From positions 1 to 64,000 of the forward strand of contig NZ_AGUF01000065.1 of the NCBI RefSeq assembly GCF_000236785.1: a stretch of DNA of 64,000 nt, read 5' to 3'. The position numbers and the translations under genes are program-made. Below, in pieces: positions 8,048 to 17,269 of this stretch (its first letter is position 1; each line of letters begins with the position of its first letter). This DNA comes from Achromobacter arsenitoxydans SY8. GTDB taxonomy: Bacteria; Pseudomonadota; Gammaproteobacteria; Burkholderiales; Burkholderiaceae_B. The notes beneath the pieces are model-generated. The model worked only from the letters and a program-made list of their open reading frames with translations, did not search any database and was not told the DNA's origin.

Positions 8048-9172
8048 ATGAACAAACGTCATGCCGGTTTGTCGGCATTGATGTCTCTGGTGTTGTTGGC
8101 CGGCTGCTCCGAGGTCAACCAATTCCTGGGCAATGAAGAATCCGTCAATTACAAGAGCGCCGTCACGCAACGCGGGGAACCGCTGAGCATCCCGCCGGAT
8201 CTCACCCAGGCCAACGCCGACCCGCGCTATCGCGCGCCGGCGTCGGGCTCCACCACCTACTCGCAGTTCCAGCAGCAGGGCCAGGCCCAGGCCACCGCCC
8301 CGAAGAGCAGCAATGTGCTTCCCGGCCGCCAGGACATGCGCGTCGAGCGCGATGGCGACCTGCGCTGGCTGGTCGTGGACCGTCCGCCCGAAGACATCTT
8401 CCCGCGCCTGGTCGACTTCTGGACCGAAAACGGCTTCACCGTGGCCAGCAACAATCCCGCCGCCGGCCTGATCGAAACGGACTGGGCCGAAAATCGCGCC
8501 AAGATCCCGGAAAGCTGGCTGCGCCAGGCGCTGGGCGCCGTGCTGGAATCGGCCTGGGATAGCGGCGAACGCGAGAAATTCCGCACCCGCGTCGAACGCG
8601 TCAACGGTCACACCGAAATCTACGTCAGCCACCGCCAGATGCTCGAGAAGCGCGTCGGCGCGGACGGCGGCCAGGTCCAATGGCAAAACGGCAAGGAAGA
8701 TCCCGGCCTGAACGCCGCCATGCTCGCCCGCATGATGGTCTACCTGGGTTCCGACGTCGACAACGCCCGCAAACTGGTCCAGCAGGCTGAAGCCTCCCCG
8801 CAAAAGCCCGCCGTGCAGCAGGACGTACGCACGCAGGGCGCCGCGCTCATCGTCAGCGAACCCTTTGACCGCGCATGGCGCCGTGTTGGCGTGGCGCTGG
8901 ACGGCGGCGGTTTCGCCGTCGAAGACCGCGACCGCTCCGCTGGCGACTACTTCGTGCGCTACGTCGATACCGACACGGGCGAAAAGATGGAACAGCCGGG
9001 CTTCTTCAGCCGCATGTTCTCGGGCGACAAGAAGGCCCAGGCGCCGCAGTACCGTATTCACCTCGTCAGCAGCGGCGATCAGACGACGGTTTCGGTGCTG
9101 GACGCCAATGGCGCGCCCGACAGCAGCGCCACCGCCCAGCGTCTGCTGAGCGTGCTGAAGGACAAGATGTAG
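8048..9172 (+). CDS. bamC: Outer membrane protein assembly factor BamC (lipoprotein)
   Basis: 374 aa. The start is the ATG at 8048 because the mature lipobox follows directly: a lipoprotein signal ending LAGC with the lipidated cysteine at position 20. The unstructured N-terminal part carries YKSAVTQRGEPLSIPPDLTQ (the segment that contacts BamD), then two helix-grip domains (about 95-230 and 255-374). It is an accessory subunit of the BAM complex at the inner face of the outer membrane. It sits directly downstream of dapA and is followed by two hairpin terminators. Confidence 0.93.
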   Translation: MNKRHAGLSALMSLVLLAGCSEVNQFLGNEESVNYKSAVTQRGEPLSIPPDLTQANADPRYRAPASGSTTYSQFQQQGQAQATAPKSSNVLPGRQDMRVERDGDLRWLVVDRPPEDIFPRLVDFWTENGFTVASNNPAAGLIETDWAENRAKIPESWLRQALGAVLESAWDSGEREKFRTRVERVNGHTEIYVSHRQMLEKRVGADGGQVQWQNGKEDPGLNAAMLARMMVYLGSDVDNARKLVQQAEASPQKPAVQQDVRTQGAALIVSEPFDRAWRRVGVALDGGGFAVEDRDRSAGDYFVRYVDTDTGEKMEQPGFFSRMFSGDKKAQAPQYRIHLVSSGDQTTVSVLDANGAPDSSATAQRLLSVLKDKM

Positions 9173-9180
9173 TAGTCGAG

Positions 9181-9203
9181 GCCCGCGCTCCGGCGCGGGC
9201 TTT
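9181..9203 (+). terminator. bamC hairpin terminator 1
   Basis: GCCCGCGC-TCCG-GCGCGGGC, an 8-bp GC stem, is followed by only three T residues; it lies 8 bp after the bamC stop. Confidence 0.55.
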
Positions 9204-9234
9204 CCCGGTCTCGGCCGGGCTCATCGAACCAACG

Positions 9235-9258
9235 AAAAAGGCCCGTAAGGGCCTTTTT
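9235..9258. terminator. bamC terminator 2, usable in both directions
   Basis: AAAAAGGCCC-GTAA-GGGCCTTTTT is a perfect 10-bp inverted repeat with A and T flanks, typical of a bidirectional intrinsic terminator. Confidence 0.85.
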
Positions 9259-9335
9259 CATGCGCGTTCGATATCCGGGGGGCCACGGCGTCCGCCGAGC
9301 CTTCCTGGCAGACCGTGTACCCGGGGCACGCACAA

Positions 9336-9362
9336 TAAAAAACCCTGGCATATGCCAGGGTT
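9336..9362 (-). terminator. Terminator of the Pro-rich lipoprotein gene
   Basis: AACCCTGGCATATGCCAGGGTT is a perfect palindrome. On the plus strand it is preceded by an A run, so it ends in T residues for minus-strand transcripts. Confidence 0.75.
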
Positions 9363-9399
9363 CTTCACGTCTTCAAGGCGGGGGTTCGTGCCTGATTGA

Positions 9400-9628
9400 T
9401 TACGACGCGGGGGTGGTCGATCCGCCCGGGGTGGTCGAGCCGCCTCCAGGCGTGGTGCCCGGCGTGGGAGCCGGTGCAGGGGACGTGGCCGGCGGCGTGG
9501 TGGACGGTGCAGGCGTGCTGGCGCCCGGGGCGGGGGTGGTCGCGGGCGCCGGGGGCATCTTCCTTCTTGTTGCAGGCGCTGAGCGCGACGGCCAGCACCG
9601 AGGCAATAATCAAGGTTTTGCTCATCAT
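9400..9628 (-). pseudogene. Pro/Thr-rich small lipoprotein interrupted by a one-base frameshift
   Basis: The start (ATGATG at 9628-9623, AGGAGT seven bases upstream) opens a clean lipoprotein signal, MSKTLIIASVLAVALSAC, followed by NKKEDAP. The reading frame then turns into His/Arg-rich nonsense. The frame one base away, from the same point, reads APATTPAPGASTPAPSTTP and so on to a stop at 9400-9402. Removing one base from the G5 run at 9551-9555 (C5 on the coding strand) joins the two into one lipoprotein of about 75 aa with a Pro/Ala/Thr/Gly-rich tail. It may be a sequencing slip, a true mutation or a phase-variable tract. Function unknown; it could be a cell-envelope spacer protein. Confidence 0.7.
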
Positions 9629-9846
9629 TATTTGAACTCCTATAGATGACGACTCTTGAAACCCCGTTAGGGGAAACCAGAATTCAGGCTACAGGAAGGT
9701 TCAGCGCCATCACGTATGAAAGTTAAAAAGGTGGCATCCCAAAGGCAACAAACCTTTCAGCTTCGTGTTATGTCTTTCTTGATGTGACCCGGCTTACAGA
9801 CCTGATTTCTTTCTGTGCGACACGGATACGCCCAGGTTTCCAGATA

Positions 9847-11040
9847 CTACTCAGGCCGATAATGGATCCATCCCGCATCCAGCCAGTCGGCCAGGCACGA
9901 ACGGGCATCGTCAGATAGGCGCGCGCAGGCGGGGTCGGCGCAATCCAGGCTGCGCGCATCCGCCAGCTTGCGCAAGGCGGCATCGGCGGGAACCATGGCC
10001 GTTTCGCCGTTGATGAAGAGCTGCTTGCCGCGGTACAGCATGCGGCTGCGCCGATCGAGCATCAGGCGGCCGGACGCGGGCCAGTCTTCTTCCAGGTCCA
10101 CATCCATGCCCTCGGGCGCATCGAACACGCTGAGGTTGCTGGGCTCGGTCAGCCAGCAGCCCAGGAAGCGCGAGGCCAGGGCGTCGTCAAAGCGCAGCTT
10201 TTCCACCGTTTCCAGCGTGGCGGCGACCAGGCCGTCGGGCAGGGCCGCAGGCGTGTCCACGGCCGGCTGGGCCGGGTCGCGGTAGATGGCGGTCAGCTTG
10301 GGGCCGGGCAGGGCGGGTTCGCCGTAGGGGCCGCCCAGGAGGTCGACGCGCGCCATGACCTGGTCGGCGGCCGCTTCCAGCAGGCCGCGCGCCAGCGTCG
10401 CCTGCGTGGGCGCCCGGAAACCGATGGAGATGGTCATGCAGCCGTCGCCGACCGCAATGCCGTCGTGGGCGGCCTGCGGGGGCAGGTAGAGCATATCGCC
10501 CGGGACCAGCACCGCCGTTTCCTCGGGCTGGAAGTTGCTCAGGATTTTCAGCGGCAGGTCGGGCGTGAGCGACAGGTCTTTTTGGCGGCCGTAGCGCCAT
10601 TCGCGTTCGCCGGCGGCCTGCAGCAGGAACACGTCGTAGCTGTCGAAGTGCGGCCCCACGCCGCCGCCGTGGCTGGCGACGCTGATCATCACATCGTCCA
10701 GGCGGGCGTCGGGAATGAATCGAAAGAGCCCCATCAGCTCGGACGCCGCGTCGCTATGCAGGTCCACGCTTTGCACCAGCAGGGTCCAGTCGCCTTCGTT
10801 GTCCTTGGGCAGGCGCGCGAAGGGGCCGTTTTCCATCTGCCATTCGCCGTTCTCGCGCCAGATCAGGCGCGACTCCACGTCGTCGCGGCGCGCCAGCTTC
10901 TTGATGGCCGCAATGGTGAGCGGCGGCTTGAAGGCGGGAATGGCCTGACGGATCAGCAGCGGCTTCTTTTGCCAGTAACGGCGCATGAAGTCGTTCGGGC
11001 TTTGGTCGCCCAGCAGCGGCAAGGGTTGGTCGAGGTTCAT
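9847..11040 (-). CDS. roxA: JmjC-type 2-oxoglutarate oxygenase, ribosomal protein uL16 arginine hydroxylase (YcfD/RoxA)
   Basis: 397 aa. The JmjC cupin core holds the iron site H131-x-D133 in [13 protein letters not shown], with the second histidine at H192 ([10 protein letters not shown]). The N-terminal [14 protein letters not shown] motif and the C-terminal winged-helix region (from about residue 300) match the ribosomal oxygenase group. The family hydroxylates a conserved arginine of uL16. It is translationally coupled to mutS: the roxA ATG at 11040-11038 overlaps the mutS stop by four bases (ATGA). Co-transcription with mutS appears to be local context rather than a functional link. Confidence 0.9.
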   Translation of the reverse strand: MNLDQPLPLLGDQSPNDFMRRYWQKKPLLIRQAIPAFKPPLTIAAIKKLARRDDVESRLIWRENGEWQMENGPFARLPKDNEGDWTLLVQSVDLHSDAASELMGLFRFIPDARLDDVMISVASHGGGVGPHFDSYDVFLLQAAGEREWRYGRQKDLSLTPDLPLKILSNFQPEETAVLVPGDMLYLPPQAAHDGIAVGDGCMTISIGFRAPTQATLARGLLEAAADQVMARVDLLGGPYGEPALPGPKLTAIYRDPAQPAVDTPAALPDGLVAATLETVEKLRFDDALASRFLGCWLTEPSNLSVFDAPEGMDVDLEEDWPASGRLMLDRRSRMLYRGKQLFINGETAMVPADAALRKLADARSLDCADPACARLSDDARSCLADWLDAGWIHYRPE

Positions 11041-13691
11041 TGGAGGTGCTTCTTCAGGCGGTAAAGGGCATCCAGCGCTTCGCGCGGGGTGAGGCTGTCG
11101 GGGTCGATGCCGGCGAGTTCCTCGCGCAGCGTGTCCAGCGCTTCGATGGCGTCCGAGCGTTCGGCCTGGGCGTAGGCCTGGGCATCGGCTTCGGCCGCGG
11201 CCGAGAACAGGCCGAGCTGCGGCGTGGGCGCGCCCTGGGCTTCCAGGCGTTCCAGTTCGCGCGTCGCCTGGCGGATAACGGCGGCGGGTACGCCCGCGCG
11301 CTGCGCCACCTGGATCCCGTAGCTGCGGCTGGCGGGGCCCTCGCGCACTTCGTGCAGGAAGACGATGCCGCCCGCCGATTCGGCGGCGGCCAGATGGACG
11401 TTGGCCGAAGCCGGCTGTTCGGCCGGCAGGCGGGTCAGTTCAAAGTAGTGGGTGGCGAAGAGCGTCAGCGCGCGATTGTGCGACAGCAGGCGGCAGGCGA
11501 TGGCCCATGCCAGCGCCAGGCCGTCGTAGGTGGACGTGCCGCGGCCGATCTCGTCCATCAGCACCAGGCTGTTGGGCGTGCTGGCCGACAGGATGGCGGC
11601 GGCCTCGGTCATCTCCATCATGAAGGTCGAGCGTCCGCCCGCCAGGTCGTCGGCGGCGCCGATGCGGGTGAAGATGCGGTCGATCCGGCCGATCCGCGCG
11701 CGCGACGCGGGTACGAAGCTGCCGATGCGGGCCAGCAGCACGATCAGCGCCACCTGCCGCATGTAGGTCGACTTACCGCCCATGTTCGGGCCGGTGATCA
11801 GCAGCATGCGCCGCGCCGGGTCCAGGCGGCAGCCATTGGGCGTGAATCGCTCGATGGCGCGCTCGACGACCGGATGGCGGCCGGCCTCGATGTCGATGTC
11901 CGCCTGCTCGGACAGTTCCGGGGCGATCCAGTCGTGGCGCTGCGCGTGCTCGGCCAGCGCGGCTAGCGTGTCCAGCTCGGCCAGCGCCGCGGCGCAGTCG
12001 GACAGCGGACGCACATGCTCGGCCAGCACGTCCAGCAATTGTTCGAACAGCCATTTTTCTCGGGCCAGCGAGCGGTCCTGGGCGGACAGCACCTTGTCTT
12101 CCCAGGTCTTGAGTTCGGGCGTGATGTAGCGTTCGGCGTTCTTGAGCGTCTGGCGGCGGCGGTAGTCTTCAGGCACCTTGGCCGTCTGGCCCTTGGTGAC
12201 TTCGATGTAGAAGCCGTGCACGCGGTTGAATTCCACGCGCAGGTTGCTGATGCCGGTGCGCTCGCGCTCGCGTGCTTCCAGCTGCACCAGGAAATCGCCG
12301 CCGTCGGCGGCCAGGCCGCGTAGTTCGTCCAGTTCGGCATCAAAGCCCGCCGCCAGCACGCCGCCGTCGCGGATGGCCACGGCGGGCTCGGCCGCGATGG
12401 CGCGCACCAGCAGCGCGGCCAGGGCGGGGTCCACCGACAGGTGCGACACCAGTTCGCCGATACGGGGCGAGGCCGCCATGGGCTCGACCAGGTCGGCCAG
12501 GGCAGGCAGCGCCTGCAGCGCATCGCGCAGGCTGGCGAGTTCGCGCGGGCGCACGGAACGCAGCGCCAGGCGGGCGGCGATGCGTTCGATGTCGGGGAAC
12601 GCATTGAGCGCCGTGCGCAGGGCTTCCAGCACGCCGGCCGAACCGAAGGTCTGCTCCACGTCCATGCGGCCCGCGATCAGCGCCGAGATGGCCTGCTGGC
12701 GCGCCAGCGCCTGATCGTTTTCGCGCAGGGGATGGTGCAGCCAGCGGCGCAGCAGGCGGCTGCCCATGGGCGTGCGGCAGCCGTCCAGCAGCGAGAACAG
12801 CGTGGGCGAGTCTTCGCCCGCCAGCGTCTGCGTCAGTTCCAGGTTGCGGCGCGTCACCGGGTCCAGCAGCACGTACTGGCCGGGGCGCTCGGCCGACAGG
12901 CTTTGCACGTGCGCCAACGCCTGCGACTGGGTGCGCGCGGCATAGCGCAGCAGGGCGCCCGCCGCGCAGATGCCGGCCGGCATGTCTTCGATATCGAAGC
13001 CCGCCAGGGTGTCCGTCTTGAAATGCGCCAGCAGATGCGCACGCGCGCCATCGCTTTCGAAGTGCCAGTCCGGCACCCGGGAGCGCGCGCCTTCGAACGC
13101 AAAATCGAACTCGGCGCTGTCGGCGCAGACGATCTCGGCGGGCGCGATGCGGTGCAGTTCCGATTCCAGCTGGGCGGGCGCGCATTCGGTCACGCGGAAC
13201 TCGCCACTGGCCAGGTTCAGCCAGGCCAGCCCGGCGCGCGGCGCGCGGGCGTTGCCGCTGACGAACACCGCGGCCAGCGCGCGGTCCGCCTTGGCGGGCA
13301 GCAGCGCATCGTCTGTCAGGGTGCCGGGCGTCACGATGCGCACGATGCGGCGCTCGACCGGCCCCTTGGACGCGGCCGGATCGCCGATCTGCTCGCAGAT
13401 GGCGATGGATTCGCCCATGGCCACCAGCCGCGCCAGGTACTGTTCCATGGCGTGTACGGGCAGGCCGGCCATCGGGATCGGCGTGCCGTTGGACGAGCCG
13501 CGCTTGGTCAGCGTCAGATTGAGCAGGCGCGCGCCGCGCTCCGCGTCTTCGTAGAACATTTCATAGAAGTCGCCCATGCGATAGAACAGCAGCAGCGGTC
13601 CGGCCTCGGCTTTGAGGCGGAGGTACTGCTGCATCATGGGAGTGTGGCCCGCGTGGGCGTCGGCGGCGGTGTTTTGCATTGCTGAATTCAT
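11037..13691 (-). CDS. mutS: DNA mismatch repair protein MutS
   Basis: 884 aa, full length. The N-terminal mismatch-recognition domain shows the Phe-x-Glu mismatch wedge in the [11 protein letters not shown] region (residues ~40-50). Connector, lever and clamp domains follow. The ATPase domain has the Walker [11 protein letters not shown] near residue 630, then MEMTEAA and the Walker [17 protein letters not shown] with the signature helix, and a C-terminal dimerisation tail. It binds mispaired or looped DNA and recruits MutL. It is the first gene of a unit with roxA. The start [20 protein letters not shown] leaves a short disordered leader before the conserved MMQQYLRLK; a slightly later start is possible. 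Confidence 0.97.
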   Translation of the reverse strand: MNSAMQNTAADAHAGHTPMMQQYLRLKAEAGPLLLFYRMGDFYEMFYEDAERGARLLNLTLTKRGSSNGTPIPMAGLPVHAMEQYLARLVAMGESIAICEQIGDPAASKGPVERRIVRIVTPGTLTDDALLPAKADRALAAVFVSGNARAPRAGLAWLNLASGEFRVTECAPAQLESELHRIAPAEIVCADSAEFDFAFEGARSRVPDWHFESDGARAHLLAHFKTDTLAGFDIEDMPAGICAAGALLRYAARTQSQALAHVQSLSAERPGQYVLLDPVTRRNLELTQTLAGEDSPTLFSLLDGCRTPMGSRLLRRWLHHPLRENDQALARQQAISALIAGRMDVEQTFGSAGVLEALRTALNAFPDIERIAARLALRSVRPRELASLRDALQALPALADLVEPMAASPRIGELVSHLSVDPALAALLVRAIAAEPAVAIRDGGVLAAGFDAELDELRGLAADGGDFLVQLEARERERTGISNLRVEFNRVHGFYIEVTKGQTAKVPEDYRRRQTLKNAERYITPELKTWEDKVLSAQDRSLAREKWLFEQLLDVLAEHVRPLSDCAAALAELDTLAALAEHAQRHDWIAPELSEQADIDIEAGRHPVVERAIERFTPNGCRLDPARRMLLITGPNMGGKSTYMRQVALIVLLARIGSFVPASRARIGRIDRIFTRIGAADDLAGGRSTFMMEMTEAAAILSASTPNSLVLMDEIGRGTSTYDGLALAWAIACRLLSHNRALTLFATHYFELTRLPAEQPASANVHLAAAESAGGIVFLHEVREGPASRSYGIQVAQRAGVPAAVIRQATRELERLEAQGAPTPQLGLFSAAAEADAQAYAQAERSDAIEALDTLREELAGIDPDSLTPREALDALYRLKKHLQ

Positions 13692-14061
13692 GCCCGTGAT
13701 TGTATCGGGGCGGGCGAGGGTTCGCCGGGCCGGGGGGCGTCGATTTTGCCCTGGCTTGTCATTTTCGGGGTCAGCGTCGCTTGGCGTGTGTTGGTTCGGA
13801 CAAGTCCGATAGCAGGATGGGCAGTGGCTAATGTCGGCGCTTGCCGATGCTTCCAGCAGCGAAAATTTTCACAGTGGATTCAGACAAGGCTGATCGACAG
13901 CGCTCTTTATATTCTGGATATTCGTCGCACTACCGTTGGATCGGGCGAAATCGTGTACGACGAGTCAAGCATTGCCATTGCGCTCGCGACTGTGCAATTG
14001 GCATTGAACCCCTGTCACGGTCCTCGCGCGTGCTGAAGCGCAACCTCCGCCAAAAGACGAA
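13692..14061. other. 370-bp stretch of lower GC without a confident gene
   Basis: The first ~100 bases are GC-rich, and from about 13840 the composition drops visibly toward 50% GC. One plus-strand frame, ending at a stop at 14036, contains a protein-like stretch (LIDSALYILDIRRTTVGSGE) but has no plausible start or ribosome site. I see it as a possible gene remnant. Together with the next two entries it forms a small compositional islet downstream of mutS. Confidence 0.3.
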
Positions 14062-14340
14062 ATGAGAGCTCTATCTGCCATTCTGGCAATAATCGCGGTC
14101 CTGTACGGATGCTCAGATGCGCCGAGGGGGCGATGGGAAGTTACTGCGCCGGTAAAAGTCTACGCAGACGATGACGATGCTGCCCCGGTTGCCTTTTTCC
14201 TTCGACCCGGAGACAAGTGTGCCTTAAGCGAGGCTTGGGACTATGACAAGGCGTTCAGGTTTAAACGCGTCTCGTGCAGCAGGGGCGAAGGGTGGATATT
14301 GATCGACAAGGATTTCAAACTGATAGCCGCTGCGCCCTGA
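14062..14340 (+). CDS. Small putative lipoprotein with SH3-like features
   Basis: 92 aa. The N-terminus MRALSAILAIIAVLYGCSDA looks like a lipoprotein signal with cysteine at position 17. The remainder (TAPVKVYADDDDAAPVAFFL...GDKCALSEAWDYDKAFRFKR) is beta-rich, like a bacterial SH3 variant, and has a Cys pair that could form a disulfide. Base composition is clearly less GC-rich than the flanking mutS and epimerase genes, suggesting transfer. No function is recognised. Start by position; the ribosome site is weak (a run of AAAAGACGAA upstream). Confidence 0.6.
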   Translation: MRALSAILAIIAVLYGCSDAPRGRWEVTAPVKVYADDDDAAPVAFFLRPGDKCALSEAWDYDKAFRFKRVSCSRGEGWILIDKDFKLIAAAP

Positions 14341-14342
14341 AT

Positions 14343-14570
14343 AAGCTGGCAATAGGGCCGATCGAAAATCGAGTCGCGTTGGCGCCCGAGCAGCCGCCCG
14401 GCGAACCTGGCGTGATGCGCTGGTCGCTGGATTCAGGGACGATGGCCTACATGAAGTGCCGCTACCGGAACTCGCGGCATTACCTGGTCCTGGTGGCCGA
14501 AGGCGCCACGCACTGTATCGCCAGGATGGCGCCCGAGCAGCTCTTTCAGGCGTCATGTTCCGGCCCCTGA
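14343..14570 (+). pseudogene. C-terminal remnant of a small secreted protein (STY0301-like pattern)
   Basis: The frame carries MRWSLDSGTMAYMKCRYRNS then RHYLVLVAEGATHCIARM, ending at 14570. The pattern W-x-L ... K-C-x-Y ... H-Y-L-x-L-x-x-E-G-A-x-x-C resembles the end of small STY0301-type proteins. No N-terminal half or signal peptide is present in this frame; the upstream sequence belongs to the previous gene in another frame. I read it as a broken gene. Family placement is from memory of the pattern and tentative. Confidence 0.35.
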
Positions 14571-14727
14571 GCCTTGCTTGCAGAATCAGGCGCGTGGCCA
14601 GGAGCCTGAGCACCGAATCTGAAAGGCTTGCCCATCAGCAAGATCGGGGCGCTCTTGCACTCCTCGCTGCCGCGCGGGCACAATCGCACGTCGCGGCGCG
14701 TGTCGATGCCGCCGGAGCCACTGATCC

Positions 14728-15630
14728 ATGCCAGATATTTCCGTTCCCGCCGTTCTGGACGCCAGCGAGCGCGTTTCCATCGCCAGTGGCGCGCACCGGG
14801 CCGAGTTCGCGCCGGGCGGGGGCGGGCGGCTGACCCGGTTGTCCACCGGCGAGCATGACTGGATCGTGCCGCTGACCGCCACGGAATGGCCGGCGGGCAA
14901 GTGGCCGCGGGCGGGGTCGTATCCTCTGGCGCCGTATTCCAACCGGATCCGCGACGGCGTGTTCACGTTCAATGGCGCCCGGCATGCGCTGCAGTCGATG
15001 CCGGGACGGCCGCAGGCGATCCATGGCGCGGGGCTGTTCCAGGCCTGGCAGGTCCGCAACCAGACCGAAGACAGCGTCGATCTGGTCCTGGACCAGCCCG
15101 CGGGCGTGCTGGGCTGGCCCTGGCCTTTCGAATGCGTGCAGCGCTGGCGCCTGGACGGGCGCGGGCTGAGTCTGGCGCTGGCCATCGTCAACCGGGGCGA
15201 CACGCCGATGCCGTTTGGCCTGGGCATCCACCCGTATTTCACGGCCCAGCGCGTGACGATGCATGCGCGGCGTATTTGGCCGGCCGATGCGAATGGCCTG
15301 CCGACCGGCAGCCAGGTGACGCACGTGCGTGAACTGCGCCAGTCCGCCGAGGGCTGCGATACGTACCTGTCGCAATGGCAGGGGCGCGCGACGCTGCATT
15401 GGGCGGATGGCCACGAGCTGGCGCTGCATGCCGATCCGGCGTTCGACCATGTCGTGGTTTACACGGCGCCGGGCGCGGACTTCCTGTGTGTGGAGCCGGT
15501 GACGAATGTGGCGGACGCCTTCAACCTGGCGGCGGCCGGCGATACGCGTACCGGGATGCGGGTGCTGGAGCCCGGCGAACGCTTCAGCGCTACGACCCTG
15601 CTGGGCCTTATGCCGCGGCGGGGCGCATAA
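14728..15630 (+). CDS. Aldose 1-epimerase family protein
   Basis: 300 aa. A galactose mutarotase-like beta-sandwich: PYSNRIRDGVFTFNG (residues 69-83) is the substrate-binding N-R pair, H99 (QAIHGAGLFQ) and H168 (LGIHPYFTA) are the catalytic and binding histidines, and the general-base glutamate is in DFLCVEPVTN near residue 256. No signal peptide is seen, so it acts in the cytoplasm. The family interconverts alpha and beta sugar anomers, although many members act on sugar phosphates or uncharacterised sugars. It is monocistronic; the next gene begins 103 bp later. Confidence 0.85.
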   Translation: MPDISVPAVLDASERVSIASGAHRAEFAPGGGGRLTRLSTGEHDWIVPLTATEWPAGKWPRAGSYPLAPYSNRIRDGVFTFNGARHALQSMPGRPQAIHGAGLFQAWQVRNQTEDSVDLVLDQPAGVLGWPWPFECVQRWRLDGRGLSLALAIVNRGDTPMPFGLGIHPYFTAQRVTMHARRIWPADANGLPTGSQVTHVRELRQSAEGCDTYLSQWQGRATLHWADGHELALHADPAFDHVVVYTAPGADFLCVEPVTNVADAFNLAAAGDTRTGMRVLEPGERFSATTLLGLMPRRGA

Positions 15631-15733
15631 GCCTGCTGCCGGGCGGCGGCATGACGCGCGTGCGCGCGGGGCTTGGTAAGCACGGTGCGCTCCGGTGATA
15701 ATCCGGTCAAACCAGAAAACCAGGAGTCGTTAC

Positions 15734-16090
15734 GTGAAAAAGCTCAGCACCGAACAATTGCAGGCCGCGGCCGAGACGCTCCGCCGGACGCAGGCCAAGC
15801 TGGCGCGCGCGGGCAATCTGCCGCTGGAACCCACCCTCTACGCCAGCGCCAAGGGCTTTCGCCGCAACGTGCCCGAGTACGTCTGGTCCTGGCTGTCGGG
15901 GCTGCTGGCGCCGCACAAGAGCCTGTCGTCCTGGATGGATACGCACCAGCCGGGCTGGCGCGAAGGCAAGACGCCCGCGGCCGTGGTGTATGCCCGCACG
16001 GAGAACGGCTGGTTCGACTGGCTGATCGCCGAACTGGAAGCCGAGATCAACGATCCGCACGCGCGCGCCAAGCGCGACGGGCGCGCCTGA
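15734..16090 (+). CDS. Conserved hypothetical protein
   Basis: 118 aa from a GTG at 15734 with AGGAG seven bases upstream. It begins with a helical KKLSTEQLQAAAETLRRTQA, then FRRNVPEYVWSWLSGLLAPH, and ends in a charged tail. The tryptophan-rich centre (W-S-W ... SSWMDTHQPGW ... NGWFDW) is distinctive but does not match a family I know. It is soluble with no signal. A stretch of 127 bp with no evident feature separates it from the convergent reductase gene. Confidence 0.6.
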   Translation: MKKLSTEQLQAAAETLRRTQAKLARAGNLPLEPTLYASAKGFRRNVPEYVWSWLSGLLAPHKSLSSWMDTHQPGWREGKTPAAVVYARTENGWFDWLIAELEAEINDPHARAKRDGRA

Positions 16091-16217
16091 CGCAAGCGGC
16101 CCAGTCCGGGCGGCCGCGCCGCTTGGGCGCTGACCTGCGACCGCGCGTATGGGCCTTTGGCTGCCCGGGCAGGGCGGCCAGCGCACAGCCCCGCGCCGCC
16201 GCAGGCCATCCCCTCTG

Positions 16218-17231
16218 TTAGAACCCCTCCAGCACGATCTTCCCGCGCGCCTTGCCGCTTTCGATGAAGGCGTGGGCGCGGCGCAGGTTTTCGGCGTTGA
16301 TCTTGCCGTAGTGCTCTCCCAGCGTGGTGCGCAGCGTGCCGTCGTCGATCAGGCGGGCGGCCTGGTTCAGCAGTTCGTGCTGGGCAATCATGTCGGGCGT
16401 GCCGTGCAGCGGACGCGCGAACATGAATTCCCAGTGCAGCGAGGCCGACTTGCCCTTGAGCAGCCGCACGTCGATGGCTACGGGATCGTCGATCAGTGCG
16501 ATCTTGCCCTGGGGCGCGATCGCTTCCGCCATTTGCGGGAAGTGCTTGTCGGTCTGGTTCAGGCCGGCGATGTAGCTGACCTCGTTAAAGCCGATGCGTT
16601 TCAGTTCTTCGACCAGCGGCTTGCTGTGGTCGATGACGTGGTGCGCGCCCAGGTCGCGCACCCAGGCCTGGGTTTCGGGGCGCGAGGCCGTGCCGATCAC
16701 GGTCAATCCGGTGAGCTGGCGGGCAAGCTGCACCAGGATAGAGCCCACGCCGCCGGCTGCGCCGATGACCAGCAGGCTGCGTTGGCTGGGGGCGGCGTTG
16801 TCCAGCACCTGCAGGCGGTCGAACAGCAGTTCCCAGGCGGTGATGGTGGTGAGCGGCAGGGCGGCGGCCTGCGCGAAGTCCAGGCTCTTGGGCATGTGGC
16901 CGACGATGCGCTCGTCCACGAGGTGGCGTTCGCTGTTGGCGCCGGGGCGGTTGATGGCGCCGGCATACCAGACGCGGTCGCCCGGCTTGAACAGGCTGGC
17001 TTTGGCGCCGACGGCGCGCACGATGCCGGCGGCGTCCCAGCCGATGATCTCGGGCTGGCCGTCCTTGGCTTTGCGGTTGGCGCGGATTTTGACGTCGACC
17101 GGATTGACCGAGATGGCGTGCACGTCCACCAGCAGATCGTGGTCGCCAGGCGCGGGTTCCGCGGCGGTGATGTCCAGCAGCGCTTCGGCGTTGCTGGCGG
17201 GAAGGTTCTTGTAGTACGCGATGGCTTTCAT
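16218..17231 (-). CDS. Zinc-type alcohol dehydrogenase / quinone oxidoreductase family protein
   Basis: 337 aa, MDR superfamily. The N-terminal GroES-like domain (SVNPVDVKIRANR, IIGWDAAGIVRAVG) is followed by a Rossmann domain with the NADPH-binding motif VIGAAGGVGSILVQLARQL (residues ~153-172). The structural zinc cysteines are absent and the catalytic cysteine is not at its usual place, which fits the quinone-oxidoreductase-like branch. It is directly downstream of the SDR gene (38 bp gap) on the same strand. The two oxidoreductases are divergent from a LysR regulator that probably controls both. Substrate unknown. Confidence 0.88.
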   Translation of the reverse strand: MKAIAYYKNLPASNAEALLDITAAEPAPGDHDLLVDVHAISVNPVDVKIRANRKAKDGQPEIIGWDAAGIVRAVGAKASLFKPGDRVWYAGAINRPGANSERHLVDERIVGHMPKSLDFAQAAALPLTTITAWELLFDRLQVLDNAAPSQRSLLVIGAAGGVGSILVQLARQLTGLTVIGTASRPETQAWVRDLGAHHVIDHSKPLVEELKRIGFNEVSYIAGLNQTDKHFPQMAEAIAPQGKIALIDDPVAIDVRLLKGKSASLHWEFMFARPLHGTPDMIAQHELLNQAARLIDDGTLRTTLGEHYGKINAENLRRAHAFIESGKARGKIVLEGF

Positions 17232-17269
17232 GGAATGGGCTCGGGACGATGTAAGGAAATGACAGGAGA

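Noticed and set aside
7071-8078. Minus-strand frame opposite dapA
   Set aside because: Shadow frame with no domain; dapA is certain on the plus strand.
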